A DNA stretch of 64,000 bases, taken from NCBI RefSeq assembly GCF_900119155.1, contig NZ_FPIR01000005.1, positions 149,824-213,823 on the forward strand. The letters run 5' to 3'. The position numbers and the translations under genes were made by a program. Source of the stretch: Ruminococcus sp. YE71. GTDB lineage: Bacteria > Bacillota > Clostridia > Oscillospirales > Ruminococcaceae. The notes under the pieces are model-generated. The model was not told the origin of the DNA. It did no database searches and was given only the letters and a program-made list of their open reading frames with translations. Each line of letters begins with the position of its first letter. Positions within the stretch are counted from its first letter, which is position 1. Shown here one piece after another: positions 25,388 to 33,465 of this stretch.

Positions 25388-25924
25388 TCACTTCGGGAAA
25401 ACGGGCAGCGTTTCGAGATAGATAATATCGCGTCTCTCGGCTGCGCTTCCCTCGGCGAGCACTGCCGCCTTGCCCGAAACGATGCCGCCTGCCTGCTCTG
25501 CCAGCTTTTCGAGAGCCGCCAGCGACTCGCCCGTGCTGATAACGTCATCGAGCAGCAGGACATTCTTATCTCTCATGAGCTCCGCATCGTCGGAGGAGAG
25601 GTAGAGGGTCTGCTCCTTAGCGGTGGTTATCGACTTGACCTTGACCGAGATAACGTCGGGCATATACACCTTCACGCTCTTTCTTGCAACGATGTACTTT
25701 CTGCCCGTCTGTCTCGACAGTTCATAGGCGATGGGGATGCCCTTCGATTCGGCGGTGAGGATAACGTCGTAATTGCCGCATCTTTCGGCGAGAGCCTCAG
25801 CGCACTTCACCGTCAGCTCAACGTCCGAGAACATGATGAACCCTGCGATATCGAGGTGTTCGTTGACCTCGCAGAGGCGCAGGTCTCTTTCAAGGCCTGC
25901 GATGTTTAACTGATAGGTTTCCAT
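25388..25924 (-). CDS. Purine phosphoribosyltransferase (apt/xpt-like)
   Basis: A 178-residue type I PRTase. The PRPP-binding motif VLLLDDVISTGESL and the upstream ESKGIPIAYELSRQTGRKYIVARKS are intact. Overall layout resembles adenine or xanthine PRTases rather than Hpt, which has its own gene in this operon. It sits between a purine permease and the uracil permease. The exact base is uncertain; adenine or xanthine are the best candidates. Confidence 0.8.
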   Translation of the reverse strand: METYQLNIAGLERDLRLCEVNEHLDIAGFIMFSDVELTVKCAEALAERCGNYDVILTAESKGIPIAYELSRQTGRKYIVARKSVKVYMPDVISVKVKSITTAKEQTLYLSSDDAELMRDKNVLLLDDVISTGESLAALEKLAEQAGGIVSGKAAVLAEGSAAERRDIIYLETLPVFPK

Positions 25925-25946
25925 TTTCTTTTACTCCTGTCTTTTA

Positions 25947-27305
25947 TCATAAGAATACGTATTTGAGCACGAACATTACCGCAAGAACGTACATCAGCGG
26001 ATTTACCTTCTTTGCCTTGCCGCAGAACAGGTTGATAACTACATATGAGATAACGCCGAAAGCGATACCCTCGCTGATGCTGTAGAACAGCGGCATAGCG
26101 ATGATACAAAGGTATGCGGGGATAGCTTCGGTATAGTTGTCGTCGGAGAACTTGATCTGGGGGATGGTGCTGAACATCAGGAAGCCTACGAGTATCAGCG
26201 CGGGGGCTGTAGCAAAGGCAGGGATGGAGATGAACAGCGGAGCGAGCAGCATTGAGAGCAGGAACAGGATGCCTGTTGTAAGAGCGGTAAGACCCGTTCT
26301 TCCGCCTGCGCCAACGCCTGCTGCGGACTCAACGAAAGTAGTCGTGGTGGATGTTCCGAGAACTGCGCCTGCCGAGGTCGCGATAGCGTCGGCAAGAAGC
26401 GCGGGCTTGATGCCGGGGAGCTTGCCCTCTTCGTCGAGCATATCAGCCTTTGCGGATACGCCGATGAGAGTACCGATGGTATCGAACAGGTCAACGAACA
26501 GGAACGAGAACACGATGACGATGAAATCGAGAACGTGGAGCTTGCTGAAATCAACGTTGAAGCACTGACCGAAGGTCTCTCCCAGCTTGGAGAAATCGGT
26601 CATGCTGAAGGACGGCAGCAGCGAGTAGTAGCCTGCCTCAGCGTCAACGCGGTAGAGACCGACGAGCTGGCAGATTATTCCGAGAGCCCATGTGCCGAAT
26701 ATACCTATAAGGATAGAACCGGGGACTTTCTTGATGTAGAGCACCGCCATCAGCATCAGTCCGATTATCGCGAGAAGTGCGCGGATGCCCGAGGTGTGGA
26801 AGTTGTCACGGAAGCTGACCAGCGAAACGAGTGTCGCGGAATCCACTGCAAGACCTGCGTTCTGCAAGCCGATGAAGGCGATGAAAAGTCCGATGCCCAC
26901 CGATACCGCCTTTTTCAGCGAGAGCGGGATGCAGTTGAATATCGCTTCCCTGACGTTCGTGAGCGAGAGGATTATGAAGATGATACCCTCGACAAATACC
27001 GCAAGGAGCGCGGTCTGCCATGTGCAGCCCATGCCGAGCACGACAGTGTAGGAGAAGTAAGCGTTCAGACCCATACCTGCCGACAGCGCGAAGGGCAGGT
27101 TCGCCATCAGCGCCATGCAGGTAGTTCCGATAAACGATGCGATGCAGGTCGCGAGAAGGATAGCAGTGCTGTCCATGCCCGAAGCGCTGAGCACGTTCGG
27201 GTTTACGGCAAGTATGTACGCCATCGTCAGGAATGTGGTGATACCTGCCATTATCTCGGTGCGGACGTCCGTACCGTGTTCTTTAAGCTTGAATAGTTTT
27301 TCCAT
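25947..27305 (-). CDS. Purine permease (NCS2, AzgA/PbuG-like)
   Basis: A 452-residue transporter with about 12-13 helices. MEKLFKLKEHGTDVRTEIMAGITTFLTMAYILAVNP and STTTTFVESAAGVGAGGRTGLTA are hallmark sequences of the AzgA-like purine permeases (PbuG, PbuO, AdeP/AdeQ). These import hypoxanthine, guanine or adenine. Placement directly behind hpt fits hypoxanthine/guanine. Confidence 0.92.
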   Translation of the reverse strand: MEKLFKLKEHGTDVRTEIMAGITTFLTMAYILAVNPNVLSASGMDSTAILLATCIASFIGTTCMALMANLPFALSAGMGLNAYFSYTVVLGMGCTWQTALLAVFVEGIIFIILSLTNVREAIFNCIPLSLKKAVSVGIGLFIAFIGLQNAGLAVDSATLVSLVSFRDNFHTSGIRALLAIIGLMLMAVLYIKKVPGSILIGIFGTWALGIICQLVGLYRVDAEAGYYSLLPSFSMTDFSKLGETFGQCFNVDFSKLHVLDFIVIVFSFLFVDLFDTIGTLIGVSAKADMLDEEGKLPGIKPALLADAIATSAGAVLGTSTTTTFVESAAGVGAGGRTGLTALTTGILFLLSMLLAPLFISIPAFATAPALILVGFLMFSTIPQIKFSDDNYTEAIPAYLCIIAMPLFYSISEGIAFGVISYVVINLFCGKAKKVNPLMYVLAVMFVLKYVFL

Positions 27306-27327
27306 ATCCTTTTTTACCGCCTTTCCG

Positions 27328-27879
27328 TCACTTTATCTCGTATTCCGCGATGTAGGGAAGATTTCTGTAGTATTCACCGCAGTCAAGTCCGTAGCCGATG
27401 ACGAACTTATCGGGGATAGTGAACAGCGAGTAGTCGGCTTTAAGATCGACAACGCGTCTTTCGGGCTTGTCGAGAAGGGTCAGCAGCTTGAGCGAGAGCG
27501 GCTCTCTGACATTGAGCAGCTTCACGATCTCCTTGAGCGTTCTGCCCGTATCGATGATGTCCTCGACGATGACCACATGGTACTTGCTGATATCGTGCTT
27601 CAGGTCCATGGTGATCTCAACGTTGCCCGAGGAGCTTGTGCCCTCGAAGTAGCTTTTTGCGGACATGAAGTCGATCTCACAGGGGATCGAAACGGCGCGG
27701 CTGAGATCGGCAAGGAAAATGAACGCGCCCTTGAGCACGCTGACGAGCAGCAGCGGTTTACCCTCATACTCGCGGCTGAGCATCTCGCCCGCCTTCTGGA
27801 TCTCACGCTTCAGTTCCTCCTCGGAGATAAGCGTTCCTTTGATGTGACTGTCGAACTCTTCTTTGCTTGTCATCAACAT
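27328..27879 (-). CDS. hpt: Hypoxanthine phosphoribosyltransferase
   Basis: A 183-residue enzyme making IMP/GMP from hypoxanthine/guanine and PRPP. The PRPP loop VVIVEDIIDTGRTLKEI, the LLVSVLKGAFIFLADL segment, DFMSAKSY and the C-terminal FVIGYGLDCGEYYRNLPYI are all typical. ATG at 27879 is preferred (AGGTGGAATTT upstream) over a GTG three codons earlier that overlaps the RBS. First gene of the six-gene salvage operon. Confidence 0.96.
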   Translation of the reverse strand: MLMTSKEEFDSHIKGTLISEEELKREIQKAGEMLSREYEGKPLLLVSVLKGAFIFLADLSRAVSIPCEIDFMSAKSYFEGTSSSGNVEITMDLKHDISKYHVVIVEDIIDTGRTLKEIVKLLNVREPLSLKLLTLLDKPERRVVDLKADYSLFTIPDKFVIGYGLDCGEYYRNLPYIAEYEIK

Positions 27880-27943
27880 AAATTCCACCTCATTAAACAG
27901 AATTTTCGCAGCGCGATTTACATATAAATAGAATATTTTCTGT

Positions 27944-27972
27944 ATTATAACATATTTCGACCGCTATGTCAA
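27944..27972 (-). promoter_or_regulatory. Promoter of the nucleobase salvage operon
   Basis: Minus-strand consensus TTGACA (27967-27972), 17-bp spacer, TATAAT (27944-27949). The leader to hpt is only about 60 nt, too short for a purine riboswitch aptamer plus expression platform. Confidence 0.88.
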
Positions 27973-28092
27973 CATAACACCGCGGCTTATTCAGAATTTT
28001 TACAAGCTATCCATTTGAGGAAAGATTTTCCGTAATTTTTGTTAACAGTTGTACAAATTTACCATATCGTCACCAAAATGTGATAATATGCT

Positions 28093-28121
28093 ATTGCTTT
28101 ACAACAAAAAATGTGTTATAA
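28093..28121 (+). promoter_or_regulatory. Possible plus-strand promoter facing tRNA-Ala
   Basis: TTGCTT, 17-bp spacer and TATAAT (28116-28121) precede no ORF on this strand. Downstream lies the CCCCGCGG hairpin of the tRNA terminator. It may yield a short antisense or small RNA, or be fortuitous in AT-rich DNA. Confidence 0.35.
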
Positions 28122-28157
28122 TATAAAATGTTGACGGGTGAACGTTCCGACAGAAAA

Positions 28158-28187
28158 ACAAAAACCCCGCGGATGATACCGCGGGGT
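28158..28187 (-). terminator. tRNA-Ala terminator
   Basis: CCCCGCGG and CCGCGGGG form a perfect 8-bp stem with a six-base loop; on the minus strand it is followed by TTTTTG. It starts 14 bases after the tRNA end. Confidence 0.92.
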
Positions 28188-28200
28188 AAAAATACGAAAA

Positions 28201-28273
28201 TGGAGCATAGGGGATTCGAACCCCTGACCCCAACACTGCCAGTGTTGTGCGCTACCAACTGCGCTAATGCCCC
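28201..28273 (-). tRNA. tRNA-Ala (anticodon GGC)
   Basis: On the minus strand the acceptor GGGGCAT/ATGCTCC (with G-T), D arm GCGCAGTTGGTAGCGC, anticodon loop CTGGCAG and T loop GTTCGAATC form a full cloverleaf. Discriminator A. Single gene with its own promoter and terminator. Confidence 0.95.
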
Positions 28274-28285
28274 ATTACGCATAAT

Positions 28286-28314
28286 ATTATAACATAACAG
28301 ATCATCGGTGTCAA
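28286..28314 (-). promoter_or_regulatory. tRNA-Ala promoter
   Basis: Minus-strand TTGACA (28309-28314), 17-bp spacer, TATAAT (28286-28291), ending 12 bp before the tRNA. Confidence 0.88.
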
Positions 28315-28346
28315 GACAGCGGCAAATATTTTTATTTTTTAACCAA

Positions 28347-29045
28347 TTATATCACGCCGCCGTCCATCAGTATCTCGATGTAATTCGGCTTGCCGAGCAC
28401 GATGCCTACGCCGTCCTTTCCGACTGTGTAGTGACAGATATGCTCAAAGCCGAGGAGTTTCAGCTTTCCCGCGGTGTATTTCGCGGCGCTGACGTCCGCA
28501 CGGGACGGCTGACATGAACTGTTCGGGTGGTTATGAGCGAGTATGTAGCCCGTACTCCCCTCCAGCAGCGAAACGGCGCGTTCGTAATTGAATTGCACCA
28601 TTATCTCGCTTCCCTCAGCCATCCTGTGGCAGGCGGTCAGCAGCTTCCCTTTCACGGGGAACAGGTACAGCACCTCACGGCGCTCACAGGTGAAGAGCGC
28701 TCTGAGTAAGCCCTCGACCTTCTTCCCGTCGGAGATGTTTATCGGTAATGGATACCTTTCAAGAGCGGCGCGTTTGAGCGTCCTCGAAAGGAAGATAAGA
28801 TTCTCGGCTTCAAGCTCGGTAAAGCCTGCTCTCAGCAGCTCTTCGGGCAGCGCACCAAGCGTTCCCTCGACGCTCCCGAAAAGCGCAGTACAGGAACGCG
28901 CAAGCTCCGCGGCACGGTCGCCGCCGATAATACTGCCGAACAGCACTGCAAGGATATCCTGCTCGTCGAAACCATCAAAGACTGAGCCGTTCTCCGCGAA
29001 ACGCTCTCCGAGAGCCTTTATTATACCATTATCGGGCTTATCCAT
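28347..29045 (-). CDS. radC: RadC-family protein (JAB/MPN domain)
   Basis: A 232-residue protein with an N-terminal helix-hairpin-helix-like half (about 1-95) and a C-terminal JAB1/MPN metalloprotease-like domain. The metal motif is visible as AHNHPNSSCQPSRADV (HxHx7SxxD). RadC proteins were once linked to DNA repair, but their true role is unsettled. Its start overlaps the end of the Spo0A-like gene by eight bases, and GGAGGCGTATA serves as RBS, so translation is coupled. Confidence 0.9.
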   Translation of the reverse strand: MDKPDNGIIKALGERFAENGSVFDGFDEQDILAVLFGSIIGGDRAAELARSCTALFGSVEGTLGALPEELLRAGFTELEAENLIFLSRTLKRAALERYPLPINISDGKKVEGLLRALFTCERREVLYLFPVKGKLLTACHRMAEGSEIMVQFNYERAVSLLEGSTGYILAHNHPNSSCQPSRADVSAAKYTAGKLKLLGFEHICHYTVGKDGVGIVLGKPNYIEILMDGGVI

Positions 29046-29787
29046 TATACGCCTCCTTTACGCAGGTACCGTCAACAAACAGCTTCTCCCTGAGCGAGCG
29101 CTTGTAATGCGCGACCTCGGCTGCAAGGGTGTTCGCCACCGCAAACAGGAATTCCTTGTTGGTAGGGGGTGTTTCCCTCCCCGCAAACGCCGCGCCGAGA
29201 TACTTAGAGATGTTCTCACTGTCGGCCCGTCCCCACGAGCTTCTGACCGCAGTGCGGATGCTCCTCTCCACAGACGCCGCCGACACGAAGTACTTCTTTG
29301 CAACACGCGGATAGACCGACTTGCTCAGCGCATCGTGACTGTTCAGGTCGGACATCATCAGCGAAACGACTATCTCCCTGATATAGCCGTAGCCGATGTA
29401 ATTCGGCGTGATGCACAGCTCCGACAGCGCCGCTGCGGCGAGCTCACCGCAGTAGTCGTCAAGCTCCGTGAAACGCAGTCTGCGCTTCATTAAGATATAG
29501 CCGAGACTGCTCATCACCTTGCCCGCAGCCGAGCCTGCGTCTGCATTATCGCTCACCATGACTATCTCGGTGCTCATGCCGAGACGGCTGATGTCCTTCG
29601 TGAGCCTGCCGAGCCACGGCTGATTCGCGGCGACTATCATCACGGGTTCGAGCATGACCAGTGCTCTGAAAACTTCCGTGTACGCGCCCGTGCAGACGAA
29701 CGGGCATAACCCTTCTTCAACGAGCTTGGCGGACAGCACCTTTTCAAGCTCGGGTCTTACCATGATAAAAACTGATTCTTGCTCCAC
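29038..29787 (-). CDS. Spo0A-like regulator with degenerate receiver
   Basis: A 249-residue protein. The C-terminal half matches the Spo0A DNA-binding domain: ITPNYIGYGYIREIV, LSKSVYPRVAKKYFVSAASV, ERSIRTAVRSSWGRAD and TPPTNKEFLFAVANTL. The N-terminal 110 residues look like a receiver fold (ESVFIMV, EPVMIVAAN) but lack the acidic pocket and the phospho-accepting Asp at the end of strand 3. It may therefore bind DNA without phosphorylation. GTG at 29787 gives a start just ahead of strand 1, with AGAGGG upstream; ATG at 29763 is the alternative. Its partner gene is radC. Confidence 0.78.
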   Translation of the reverse strand: MEQESVFIMVRPELEKVLSAKLVEEGLCPFVCTGAYTEVFRALVMLEPVMIVAANQPWLGRLTKDISRLGMSTEIVMVSDNADAGSAAGKVMSSLGYILMKRRLRFTELDDYCGELAAAALSELCITPNYIGYGYIREIVVSLMMSDLNSHDALSKSVYPRVAKKYFVSAASVERSIRTAVRSSWGRADSENISKYLGAAFAGRETPPTNKEFLFAVANTLAAEVAHYKRSLREKLFVDGTCVKEAYNG

Positions 29788-29818
29788 AACACATTTACCC
29801 TCTGTAAAATATAGCGAT

Positions 29819-29847
29819 ATTATATCACTTTTTTCCACAAAAATCAA
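29819..29847 (-). promoter_or_regulatory. Promoter of the Spo0A-like/radC operon
   Basis: Minus-strand TTGATT (29842-29847), 17-bp spacer, TATAAT (29819-29824), about 30 bp before the GTG. Confidence 0.8.
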
Positions 29848-30011
29848 GAGGATGGATGGCTTTCGGCGCAATTCGTTGTTATTATTAAAAAATTATCTTT
29901 TATATATAAATTTAACAGCAAATTCACCAAATTATCTTATTATGTCAATGTGTGATTTTAGCTTTTATAATCTTATTAACTTTACACAAAATTAAATTCA
30001 GAGGTGTTATT

Positions 30012-30320
30012 ATGTCAGTAATAAAGAATTTACACTTAGGTCACAGACGCAGGATGCGTGAGAGGTTTATTAGTTCCTCCCGTCAGCTCGGTTCCTTCTC
30101 CGACCACGAGGTCGTTGAAGTGCTGCTGTTCAATTGCAGCCGCAGAGGGAATACCAACGAGACCGCTCACGAGCTGATAAACCGATTCGGCAGTATCAGC
30201 GGAGTGCTCGCAGCCGACAGCGGCGAACTTATGGGAGTCAGGGGCGTCGGAAGTCAGACCGCTTCATTCCTCAGCATCTGCGGTGCATTGAAGGACTACC
30301 TGTACCCTGCCGCGGATTGA
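30012..30320 (+). CDS. Stand-alone RadC N-terminal (helix-hairpin-helix) protein
   Basis: A 102-residue protein: MSVIKNLHLGHRRRMRERF, then SDHEVVEVLLFNCSRRGNTNETAHELINRFGSI and LMGVRGVGSQTASFLSICGAL. These are the helix-hairpin-helix segments that precede the MPN domain in RadC. No MPN sequence follows in any frame, so the protein ends here. The start has GAGGTGTTATT upstream. It is transcribed away from the full radC 1 kb to the left. A DNA-binding role is likely from the HhH motifs. No strong promoter seen; a TATAAT at 29966 lacks a good -35. Confidence 0.8.
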   Translation: MSVIKNLHLGHRRRMRERFISSSRQLGSFSDHEVVEVLLFNCSRRGNTNETAHELINRFGSISGVLAADSGELMGVRGVGSQTASFLSICGALKDYLYPAAD

Positions 30321-30330
30321 AGGATTTCAC

Positions 30331-30359
30331 TTGACATTTCTTCAAAAATGTGGTATAAT
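30331..30359 (+). promoter_or_regulatory. Promoter of the 49-residue membrane protein
   Basis: Consensus TTGACA (30331-30336), 17-bp spacer ending ATGTGG, TATAAT (30354-30359). Confidence 0.88.
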
Positions 30360-30398
30360 CATTACACAAAGAAATGACGCCGAAAGGAGATTACCGTT

Positions 30399-30548
30399 AT
30401 GAGCGCGTACAGCAAGAAGAAATCATTCTGGACTTTACTCGGAGCACTCATGCTCGTTATCGCATCCACCGCTTTCCTCGTGTACAAGTACTACGATGAC
30501 AAGGCACACTACGAAAAGTGGAAGGATTACGAAGAGTGCGGCATCTGA
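30399..30548 (+). CDS. 49-residue single-pass membrane protein
   Basis: A short gene with full signals: consensus promoter, AAAGGAGATTACCGTT RBS, ATG, and a UUCG terminator 12 bases after the TGA. The product has a basic N-terminus (SAYSKKKSFW), one hydrophobic helix (TLLGALMLVIASTAFLVY) and a charged tail ending YEECGI. No family recognised. The dedicated promoter and terminator make it a convincing small protein gene. Confidence 0.8.
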   Translation: MSAYSKKKSFWTLLGALMLVIASTAFLVYKYYDDKAHYEKWKDYEECGI

Positions 30549-30560
30549 TGCGGCAATATC

Positions 30561-30588
30561 GGCGCGGACTTCGGTCTGCGCCTTTTTT
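30561..30588 (+). terminator. UUCG-loop terminator
   Basis: GGCGCGGAC, tetraloop TTCG, GTCTGCGCC (one G-T pair), then six T residues. Confidence 0.95.
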
Positions 30589-30602
30589 ATGCCTGCGCGA
30601 TG

Positions 30603-30631
30603 TTGACAATTTCAGGCAGATGTGTTATAAT
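30603..30631 (+). promoter_or_regulatory. Promoter of the MarR-glgB operon
   Basis: TTGACA (30603-30608), 17-bp spacer with TGTG before the -10, TATAAT (30626-30631). Confidence 0.87.
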
Positions 30632-30663
30632 ACCTAACAGTATTAGTTTATTCGGAGGTCAGA

Positions 30664-31101
30664 ATGGAAGTCAGAGATACGACCGAGGCTTTTCTTGAAT
30701 CGGTAAGGGATACATATATGAGCAGCAGAGTCAACGGCTCGGCTGACTATTTGCAGGGTGAGTGCAGACTGCTGTCGATGCTCAGCTTTGAGCCGGACAG
30801 AAAAAAACAGCCTGGAGAGCTCGCAAAGACTCTCGGGGTCAGCACCGCAAGGATCGCCTCGATACTGCGCACTCTTGAAAAGAAGAATTACATCACCCGT
30901 GAGACATCCGCCGAGGACAAGCGCAAGGTCTACGTCGAGATCACCGACGAGGGCAGGCAGTATCTTGAGTCGAAGAGGACGAAGGTATGCGGATTCTTTG
31001 ATATGATATTCTCGGGTCTCGAAACGGAGGAGAGGGATGAGTTCATCAGGCTTATCCGCAAGCTCTCCGAGACCTCAGGAAAAGCCGATATGAAGGAGTA
31101 A
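30664..31101 (+). CDS. MarR-family transcriptional regulator
   Basis: A 145-residue winged-helix protein. QPGELAKTLGVSTARIASILRTLEKKNYITRETSAEDKRKVYVEITDEG is the classical MarR recognition helix and wing with its DxR-type tip. Six bases separate it from glgB, so it may control glycogen branching and itself. Ligand unknown. Confidence 0.9.
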   Translation: MEVRDTTEAFLESVRDTYMSSRVNGSADYLQGECRLLSMLSFEPDRKKQPGELAKTLGVSTARIASILRTLEKKNYITRETSAEDKRKVYVEITDEGRQYLESKRTKVCGFFDMIFSGLETEERDEFIRLIRKLSETSGKADMKE

Positions 31102-31107
31102 AGTAAA

Positions 31108-32919
31108 ATGGACAAGAGCTATTTTTTTGAAGGACGTATGTTCGACGCTTATGAATATCTCGGAGCACACCCTACAGAAAAGGGTGTGTATTTCTGTACC
31201 TACGCACCTAACGCGCAGAAGGTCGCGGTGGTCGGCAGCTTCAATGACTGGTATCCCCATCAGCTTTTCTGCGAGGACGGCTTCTGGTCGGGTGAGGTCG
31301 AGGGGGCAAAGGTCGGCGACCTCTACAAGTACGTCATTTACACGCGCAGCGGCGAACAGGTACAGCACAGCGACCCCTACGGCTTCGGGATGGAGCTCCG
31401 CCCTCAGTGGGCTTCGGTGGTGCGCGACCTGAACGAGTACAAGTTCACCGACGGCGAATGGCTTTCAAAGCGCGACAAAAATTACAACAAGCCGCTGAAC
31501 ATCTACGAGATGCACGCAGGCTCATGGAAGAAAAAAGGCGAGGGCGAGACCGACTGGTACACCTACGACGAGCTCGCAGAGATACTCATACCCTACCTGA
31601 AAGAGCACGGGTATACCCATGTCGAGTTCATGCCGCTCTCCGAGCATCCTGCGGATATTTCGTGGGGGTATCAGAACACGGGTTTCTATGCGCCTACAAG
31701 CCGCTACGGCACGGCGGCACAGCTCATGGAGCTCATCGACAAGCTGCACAACGCAGGGATAGGCGCGATAATGGACTTCGTGCCCGTGCATTTCGCGCTG
31801 GATGACTACGCCCTGCGCAATTTCGACGGCACGCCCCTCTACGAATACCCCGATTCTGACGTGGCTATCAGCGAATGGGGGACCTGCAATTTCCTGTTCA
31901 ACAAGGCGGCTTCGGCGGTGTTCATGCAGTCCTGTGCGAACTACTGGCTCGAAAAGTACCACTTCGACGGACTGCGCATGGATGCTATCAGCCGCGCTAT
32001 CTACTGGATGGGCGACCCCGCACGCGGCGTCAACCCGAACTCGGTCGATTTTCTGCGGAGGATGAACGGCGCGTTGCAGAATATGCACCCCGACTGTATG
32101 CTCATCGCGGAGGATTCCACCGCCTTCCCGAAGATAACCGCACCCGTCGAGTACGGCGGTCTCGGCTTCGACTACAAGTGGGACTTAGGCTGGATGAACG
32201 ACACCCTCAACTACTTCCGCACGCCCCCCATCATGCGCAAGGGAAATCATCACCTCATCACCTTCTCGATGGCGTATTTCTACAACGAGCTGTACCTGCT
32301 GGAGCTGTCCCACGACGAGAACGTACACGGCAAGGCGACGGTGGTGCAGAAGATGTGGGGCGAATACGAGGACAAATTCCCGCAGGCGAGGGCGATGTAC
32401 ACCTATATGTACACCCATCCCGGCAAGAAGCTGAACTTCATGGGCGGCGAGTACGCACAGTTCAGGGAGTGGGACGAAACGAAGGAGCAGGACTGGTTCA
32501 TGCTGAAATATCCGCTCCACGAGAGTTTCGACCGCTACATGAAGAAGCTGGGCGAGCTTTACAGGACGCTGCCTGCGCTGCATAACGGCGAGTATGACCG
32601 CAGGACATTCAGATGGCTGATGGCGGACAATTCCGACCAGAATTTCTTTGTATATCTGAGATGTGCGGAGGGTCAGACGGTGTTATGTGCGTTCAATTTT
32701 TCGGGAAGTGAGCAGACGGTAAGGATAAACGCATCCGAGCCGTGGGTACTGACTCCCCTGCTCCATTCGGATGAAGAGACGTACAGCGGAACGGTAAAGC
32801 ATGAAGATATAGTACCGATAGAGACGCATAAGGACATTGACGGCGAGGTATTCAACCTCACCCTGCCGAAATTCTCGGCAGAGCTGTTTGAAGTAACCAA
32901 TCAGACCCCAAACAAATAA
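31108..32919 (+). CDS. glgB: 1,4-alpha-glucan branching enzyme (GH13)
   Basis: A 603-residue enzyme that adds alpha-1,6 branches to glycogen. An N-terminal CBM48 domain (YEYLGAHPTEKGVYFCTYAPNAQKVAVVGSFNDW) precedes the GH13 barrel with VEFMPLSEHP, the nucleophile Asp in DGLRMDAIS, the acid Glu in LIAEDST, and LSHDENVHGK. It is shorter than the roughly 730-residue enterobacterial enzyme because the first N-terminal module is missing, as in many Firmicutes. The rest of the glycogen pathway is not in this window. Confidence 0.94.
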   Translation: MDKSYFFEGRMFDAYEYLGAHPTEKGVYFCTYAPNAQKVAVVGSFNDWYPHQLFCEDGFWSGEVEGAKVGDLYKYVIYTRSGEQVQHSDPYGFGMELRPQWASVVRDLNEYKFTDGEWLSKRDKNYNKPLNIYEMHAGSWKKKGEGETDWYTYDELAEILIPYLKEHGYTHVEFMPLSEHPADISWGYQNTGFYAPTSRYGTAAQLMELIDKLHNAGIGAIMDFVPVHFALDDYALRNFDGTPLYEYPDSDVAISEWGTCNFLFNKAASAVFMQSCANYWLEKYHFDGLRMDAISRAIYWMGDPARGVNPNSVDFLRRMNGALQNMHPDCMLIAEDSTAFPKITAPVEYGGLGFDYKWDLGWMNDTLNYFRTPPIMRKGNHHLITFSMAYFYNELYLLELSHDENVHGKATVVQKMWGEYEDKFPQARAMYTYMYTHPGKKLNFMGGEYAQFREWDETKEQDWFMLKYPLHESFDRYMKKLGELYRTLPALHNGEYDRRTFRWLMADNSDQNFFVYLRCAEGQTVLCAFNFSGSEQTVRINASEPWVLTPLLHSDEETYSGTVKHEDIVPIETHKDIDGEVFNLTLPKFSAELFEVTNQTPNK

Positions 32920-32942
32920 AGCGTGTACGCCAGGGAATAAAA

Positions 32943-33020
32943 AAGTTTAGGAGGGGGTCTGGGGGAGACCCTTTTCAAAGGGTCCCCCCAGCAGGGGCTC
33001 GGGGACAGAGTCCCCGCCCC
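32943..33020 (+). repeat. Intergenic repeat element, copy 4 (reverse orientation)
   Basis: AAAAGTTTAGGAGGGGG is followed by a hairpin GGGGGAGACCCTTT / AAAGGGTCCCCCC and then CGGGGACAGAGTCCCCG. The block is the reverse complement of the one at 53924-53975, so both belong to the dispersed family. Confidence 0.75.
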
Positions 33021-33067
33021 CGAGAGGTCGCTCTGCCCCGTAAACACACAAAAATAATAATTCAAAC

Positions 33068-33158
33068 ATAAAATCGGCAGATCCCGAAAAACGTCCCAAA
33101 AGGCGCGATATGAAAACCCATATCCACCCTGACGTGAACGAAGGATCTGCCGATTTTA
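33068..33158. repeat. Inverted repeat with 60-base loop
   Basis: AAAATCGGCAGATCC (33068-33082) and GGATCTGCCGATTTT (33144-33158) are perfect 15-base reverse complements. Between and beyond them up to 33460 I find no credible gene; a GCGAGGGC/GCCCTCGC hairpin lies near 33199-33216. Confidence 0.7.
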
Positions 33159-33465
33159 TTTTGGCGAGAGAGCGAAGCGATTCGAGCCAAACCCCAAGCG
33201 AGGGCAAGCCCTCGCCAAGCACCCGTACTCCTTCCCCAAAAGCTCATGCCTCATCGGCAGTCAACGCTGATATACGGGAGAGTGTTTTTTATCCGCGGGT
33301 GTGCGTTTTCGGGAGATATGAGAAAGAGAGTGCCCGCTTCGACGGTTTTGGAGGTTTACGCTCATGTGTATGCTCGTTCGCTGCCGCTCACTTCGCGCAA
33401 AGGAAGAACAAGCCGCTCGAATTTTTGTGGCGGCTGTTTGTTTGGCGGCTCACGGCTTGATCTTA

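Noticed and set aside
27879-27940. Purine riboswitch in front of the salvage operon
   Set aside because: The leader is about 60 nt, with none of the conserved purine aptamer loops.
28091-28282. A 63-codon open frame on the minus strand over tRNA-Ala
   Set aside because: It runs across a complete tRNA, its promoter side and its terminator; the frame is open only by chance.
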